A DNA stretch of 64,000 bases from Balaenoptera acutorostrata (Eukaryota > Chordata > Mammalia > Artiodactyla > Balaenopteridae). Location: positions 11,466,016-11,530,015 of the forward strand of contig NC_080070.1 of the NCBI RefSeq assembly GCF_949987535.1, given 5' to 3'. The notes beneath the pieces are model-generated. The model was not told the DNA's origin and did no database searches. It worked only from the letters and a program-made list of their open reading frames with translations. The position numbers were made by a program, and so were the translations under genes. This document shows, in pieces, positions 60,820-64,000 of this stretch (position 1 is its first letter; the number at the start of each line of letters is the position of its first letter).

Positions 60820-60940
60820 GAGCTGAGGCTTCAGAGGAAAGGACCAGACCTCAGAAGGCTCCTCTCCTGGTTAGGGAGCTTGGTTTTTATCACACAGGCA
60901 GGCAAGGGCCACTTCAGGGTTTAAGCAGGGCTGTGACAAG
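60820..60940 (-). repeat. L2 fragment, reverse orientation
   Basis: 'agcttggtttttatcacaca' and 'ttaagcagggctgtgacaag' match reversed L2 ('tttggattttattctg', 'gagcaggggagtgacatg'). Confidence 0.55.
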
Positions 60941-60944
60941 GTAA

Positions 60945-61210
60945 GAATGCCTCTCCCTTAAACTTCAGCTCAAAGCTCATGTGTCACCCTCTCCAAGAAG
61001 GCCTTTCCTGCCCCACCCCCAATCCGAGCCCAGCAGAGCTTCCTACTCCTCCGTGCATCCTTCTAACTCACCACCGACCTCCTTGTACGGACACTGTCCA
61101 TTTACTTGTGTCACTGTTCTAATCCCCTCTCTGCCAGTAAGCTTCTGCAGGCAGGAAGTGACTCTCGCACAGTGCCTGGCACACGGCAGGTGTCCTGTAA
61201 ATGTTTAATC
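60945..61210 (+). repeat. L2 LINE 3' end
   Basis: 'agctcaaagctcatgtgtca', 'ccctctccaagaaggccttt', 'gcaggcaggaagtgactc' and 'cagtgcctggcacacggcag'. This is the L2 tail in plus orientation, next to a minus-strand L2 piece. Confidence 0.85.
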
Positions 61211-62149
61211 AAGCGGACCGTTGCATTCCATTTACCACCATGTCACCACCAAACGACGGTTTCACAAAGAAAGCGACTTCACTGCCCCCCATTCCTTGCT
61301 CACATGGCCTAGAATGCTTCCTTTCTAGCTGAAACTGGGCCCTATTTTTAAATCCCTCATTTATTAGAGGATATTAGTCTTATAGGAGTCAGAATGAAAC
61401 ACCAGATGCCTGGAATTTTGGTCATGTTGTCACGGAGTTAACTCGTTTATAATTTTTATATTTCAGAAAGAACTCGTAATTCTCCAAAGTTCACGTGTGT
61501 AGGCCAAACCCCTGAAAGGAATTTAAGGCACAGGAAAACGTACCAGTAGGTGATTACAGCACGAAAGCACGTGGTGTCCAGAGTCTTTTAAATCCTAAAA
61601 GCAAAACACCTGATTTCTATTCTGGACCACCCCCCCTCCCCCCAAACCTCCAGCACCAAGCATCTGTTTCAATCCGGCCAGCACCTCCCACTCAAGGGCA
61701 GATGGAAGAAAGAGGCCATGAGATTTTAAATCCTGAAATTATGTTATAAAGCAGACAAGAAACATTCCAGGAACTGGGAGTCGTAAAGGTCACACCTGTG
61801 AGATCTCCCTTACGAGACGCCCCTTCATTCTCAGCCAGAAAAATTGATATCAAGTGGGTGGAAACATGAGACAAAACTTTGACGAGCTAGTACTTTCTCC
61901 CGGCTTACCTGCGGCCTCCCGTGCGCGTGCAACGGTGTCGCATTCAAGAGGTGTCCACTTCACCCTGCAGCCTGGGTTCTTCCAGCTCGCTTTCATCCTC
62001 GAGGACAGCTCCGTGCTCCACGGACCTTCCCATCGGCACGGGGGGGTCTTGAGGGCTCAGTAATCCTGAAGCTTGGGGAAACCTCAATGATGCAGCTGGG
62101 AGACGGGCAACCCTTGTTAAGGGTTTGGGGCTCCCTTGATAAGTGGCTC
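61211..62149. other. Unique sequence upstream of the CpG island
   Basis: No repeat recognised. On the minus strand AG|GTAAGC at about 61905-61912 could be a splice donor of a divergent transcript from the island; this is weak. Confidence 0.4.
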
Positions 62150-62780
62150 CCCAAGTCGCCTTCCACAGTTCACAAGGAAGGACTCCGTCTCCAAGGCCAA
62201 AGGCGCCACCAAGCCCATTGCCCAGTCCGGCCCAGGGAGCTGCCCCCCCTCCCCCAGCCGAACGCCCTGGCCCTCCAGGCCGAGCCTCCCGACCGCGACC
62301 CCGGAGGCGGGCTCTCGCCCACGCCCCGCGTGCAGCCCCCACCCACCGGGGAGGGGCCGCCTACGCGGAGCCCGCACCTGCCCCGGCTCGGGCCTCGGCG
62401 GGGGCGGGAAGCGGCGTGGCCCCCGGGCCTCGCCAGCCGCAGCTGCCCCACGCACCGCCCTCCCGAGTGGGCCTCGCCGGCGGCGGGGTGGGGACGCGGG
62501 CCCCCCCCACCCCCACCCCGGCTCGCAGCTCCGCACACCTGTCCGCGCGCGAGGCTTCATTAGGCGGCGCGCAAGCAGCCCGGCGGCCGCGTGCCGGAGT
62601 CCAGGCCATGGAGCCCAGCCCGGAGCCGCGGGGTGAGTGCGCGGGGGCCTGAGGGGCTGGGGCCCAGCGGCAGGCCGAGGGTGGGTGCTGGAGGGGAGCT
62701 GAGAGGGGCTGGAGGGGGCAGGGGGCCAGGGAGCCCACGACGCCGCGGCCCCCGTCCTTGGCGTTCGGATCTCCAAGAAT
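62150..62780. promoter_or_regulatory. CpG-island-like region, probable promoter
   Basis: Sharp rise in GC and CpG density compared with the rest of the window, free of recognised repeats. No obvious TATA box at the usual distance. Such islands in mammals usually mark promoters. The candidate first coding exon with splice donor lies inside (62608-62632), giving plus orientation. GC-rich overlapping ORFs on both strands here are composition artefacts. Confidence 0.8.
62608..62632 (+). CDS. Candidate first coding exon of an unidentified gene
   Basis: ATG at 62608 sits in a strong Kozak context (gccATGG), reads MEPSPEPR plus one base, then GTGAGT at 62633, giving a phase-1 intron. It lies in the CpG island with repeat-free upstream sequence. 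I do not recognise the protein from nine residues. A possible next exon in the window is 63921-63952 (acceptor 'cacattccag', 32 nt open in the right phase, donor GTAAGT). Another acceptor at 63792 leads to a stop at 63888 unless spliced. The rest of the gene would lie to the right. Confidence 0.45.
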
Positions 62781-62864
62781 GAAGAGAAGAAAAGCAGGGC
62801 CGCGATTCTTCTGCTCTAGGTTCCCACACCCGTCACCTTTCTAACCGGGGCCTATCACCCGGAT

Positions 62865-62925
62865 ACGTCGCATTTATTGAGTACCTACTGTGTACCGGGC
62901 TTGCTAGGCTACAAGCGCTCCTAAA
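62865..62925 (-). repeat. MIR fragment, reverse orientation
   Basis: 'catttattgagtacctactg' and 'tgtaccgggcttgctaggct' are the reversed MIR end. Confidence 0.6.
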
Positions 62926-63299
62926 ATGCTGTAAAACCCGTCTGTCCCTCCTTCCCCATTTCACCATCCAGACTCGCCGCTTCGTGCCGCCATGAAGGCC
63001 TGCAAACCCCCTTCACCAGCTTGTACCCTAGGAAACAATCTGACAAAGCGAGCGCCTTAGCCCATGACCTACATCTTTCTTACACGTTGTTAGAAAGTCG
63101 TTCCTTAAGACCTTCTATCTCACGCAACTTTCATTAAAAAAAACCCTTGCTCCTAGTCCCCAGTGGGCATCCACTTAAAAATAGTCCAGTTTAGTTAGAA
63201 ATGATAAAGCAGCTCCTTGAGCTGAGACGGCTTGGGATCTGGAGGTTATGAATAAGTTGGGAGGGGAATGGGGGCGGGGTTGGTGACCCCAGGAAGGAC
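62926..63299. other. Probable intronic unique sequence
   Basis: Follows the candidate first exon; nothing else recognised. Confidence 0.4.
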
Positions 63300-63485
63300 T
63301 CCGTCTAGTGATCAAGAGCACTGCGCCGTGTGAGCTTGGGCAAATCACTCAACTTTCTCATCCACATTTCTTCCTGTTAGAATGCGCTTTAAATATGCCT
63401 TCCTCACAAGGATTAAATGCATGCTGGAGTAATCTTTGAAAGGTGCCTAGCACAATGCCTGGGACATGGTAAACTCCTGATGAAT
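63300..63485 (+). repeat. MIR SINE
   Basis: 'tctagtgatcaagagcactg', 'gcttgggcaaatcactcaac', 'cttcctcacaaggattaaat', 'gtgcctagcacaatgcctgg'. MIR order is clear. Confidence 0.8.
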
Positions 63486-64000
63486 CAGTCATAGCTCAGA
63501 GAAGGACAGACACGCTTGGAGGATGAGTGACAGGAGCTTTCAGTGCCAGCCAGGTCACTCTTCCTTACCTGTAAAAGGAGGGCGTCCACCTGGGCCCGAG
63601 GCCCCTGAGTGAGGTTCTGCTTTGCAGGGAGGGGATGGGGGTGTGTATGAGGGAGAGGAGGGTGGCCGAGGACAGAGTGGGTTCTGTGGGAGGTCAGGGT
63701 GGACTTTCCTGTTAGCTCCTTTGATGTCCTTGCCTGGGCTGCTGGAGACCACTCGGTCCCGCCGTGTCCCTGCTGACGCCTGTGTCTGCCGCAGGAACGA
63801 GGTCCAGTCTGAGAAAACAGCACGGTCTCCATGGATTTCTCTCTCTCTTCCCAGCCCACCCCAACATTTGTCCCCTAGACACCCCTGAATAGATGCCTGT
63901 CCCTCAAAGTCACATTCCAGGTCTCGGGGAGAAAACAGGGAACTCACAGAGAGTAAGTTCCCCCCAAATTAGGATTGCACCCCTACTGTCTAGGTACGCG
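63486..64000. other. Probable intronic sequence with possible small exon
   Basis: Unique sequence. 63921-63952 is flanked by acceptor- and donor-like motifs (see the candidate first exon). Reverse-strand ORFs here lack any signature. Confidence 0.35.

Noticed and set aside
62117..62829. Several 120-220-codon ORFs on both strands
   Set aside because: High GC removes stop codons by chance in all frames of the CpG island; no conserved domain is visible.

Overview
This window looks like a piece of a cetartiodactyl mammal's nuclear genome, most likely a whale or dolphin. Three things point there. It contains many tRNA-derived SINEs that open with 'cttccctggtgg' and carry the long tail body typical of cetacean CHR-type SINEs. 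It contains long L1 copies whose 5' UTR, ORFs and G-rich 3' UTR look like cetacean/artiodactyl L1. It also has a background of shared placental repeats (L2, MIR, MER5, Tigger, MLT1). Family names come from recalled consensus patterns, not from a database search. There are no bacterial genes, operons or CRISPR arrays; nearly all long ORFs are L1 remnants or chance.

Layout. 1-5268 is a young-type L1 whose 5' end lies off the window. It sits directly against an older L1 3' end (to about 6510). About 6510-9112 is unique DNA with MIR and L2 relics. 9124-16803 is an older but essentially full-length L1 that keeps its 11-bp target-site duplication (TSD). It was later hit by a hAT-type element (10097-10348) and a SINE (14940-15272). 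16815-25046 is mostly unique and holds a MaLR LTR, a fresh 83-bp tandem duplication, a candidate terminal coding exon (19911-20038) and facing CA/TG microsatellites. 25063-25379 is a SINE. 25810-32734 is a second, complete young-type L1 with a perfect 16-bp TSD.

32751-44360 is unique DNA with a SINE, an L1 fragment fused to an L2, further L2, a short SINE and MER5. 44361-45313 is a Tigger1-like 3' end split by a SINE. 45887-47566 holds LTR-like sequences. 49955-54975 holds L2 relics and an old L1 5'UTR-ORF1 fragment carrying two young SINEs. 57020-58010 holds minus-strand old L1 3' ends, one with a MER2-like element. 62150-62780 is a CpG-island-like region with a good candidate for the first coding exon of a plus-strand gene (62608-62632, followed by GTGAGT).

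I found no clear new biological system. The most useful leads are the CpG island/first exon, the unidentified terminal exon, two SINEs with extra sequence between two A-tracts that suggests 3' transduction, and nested insertions that give a relative chronology.
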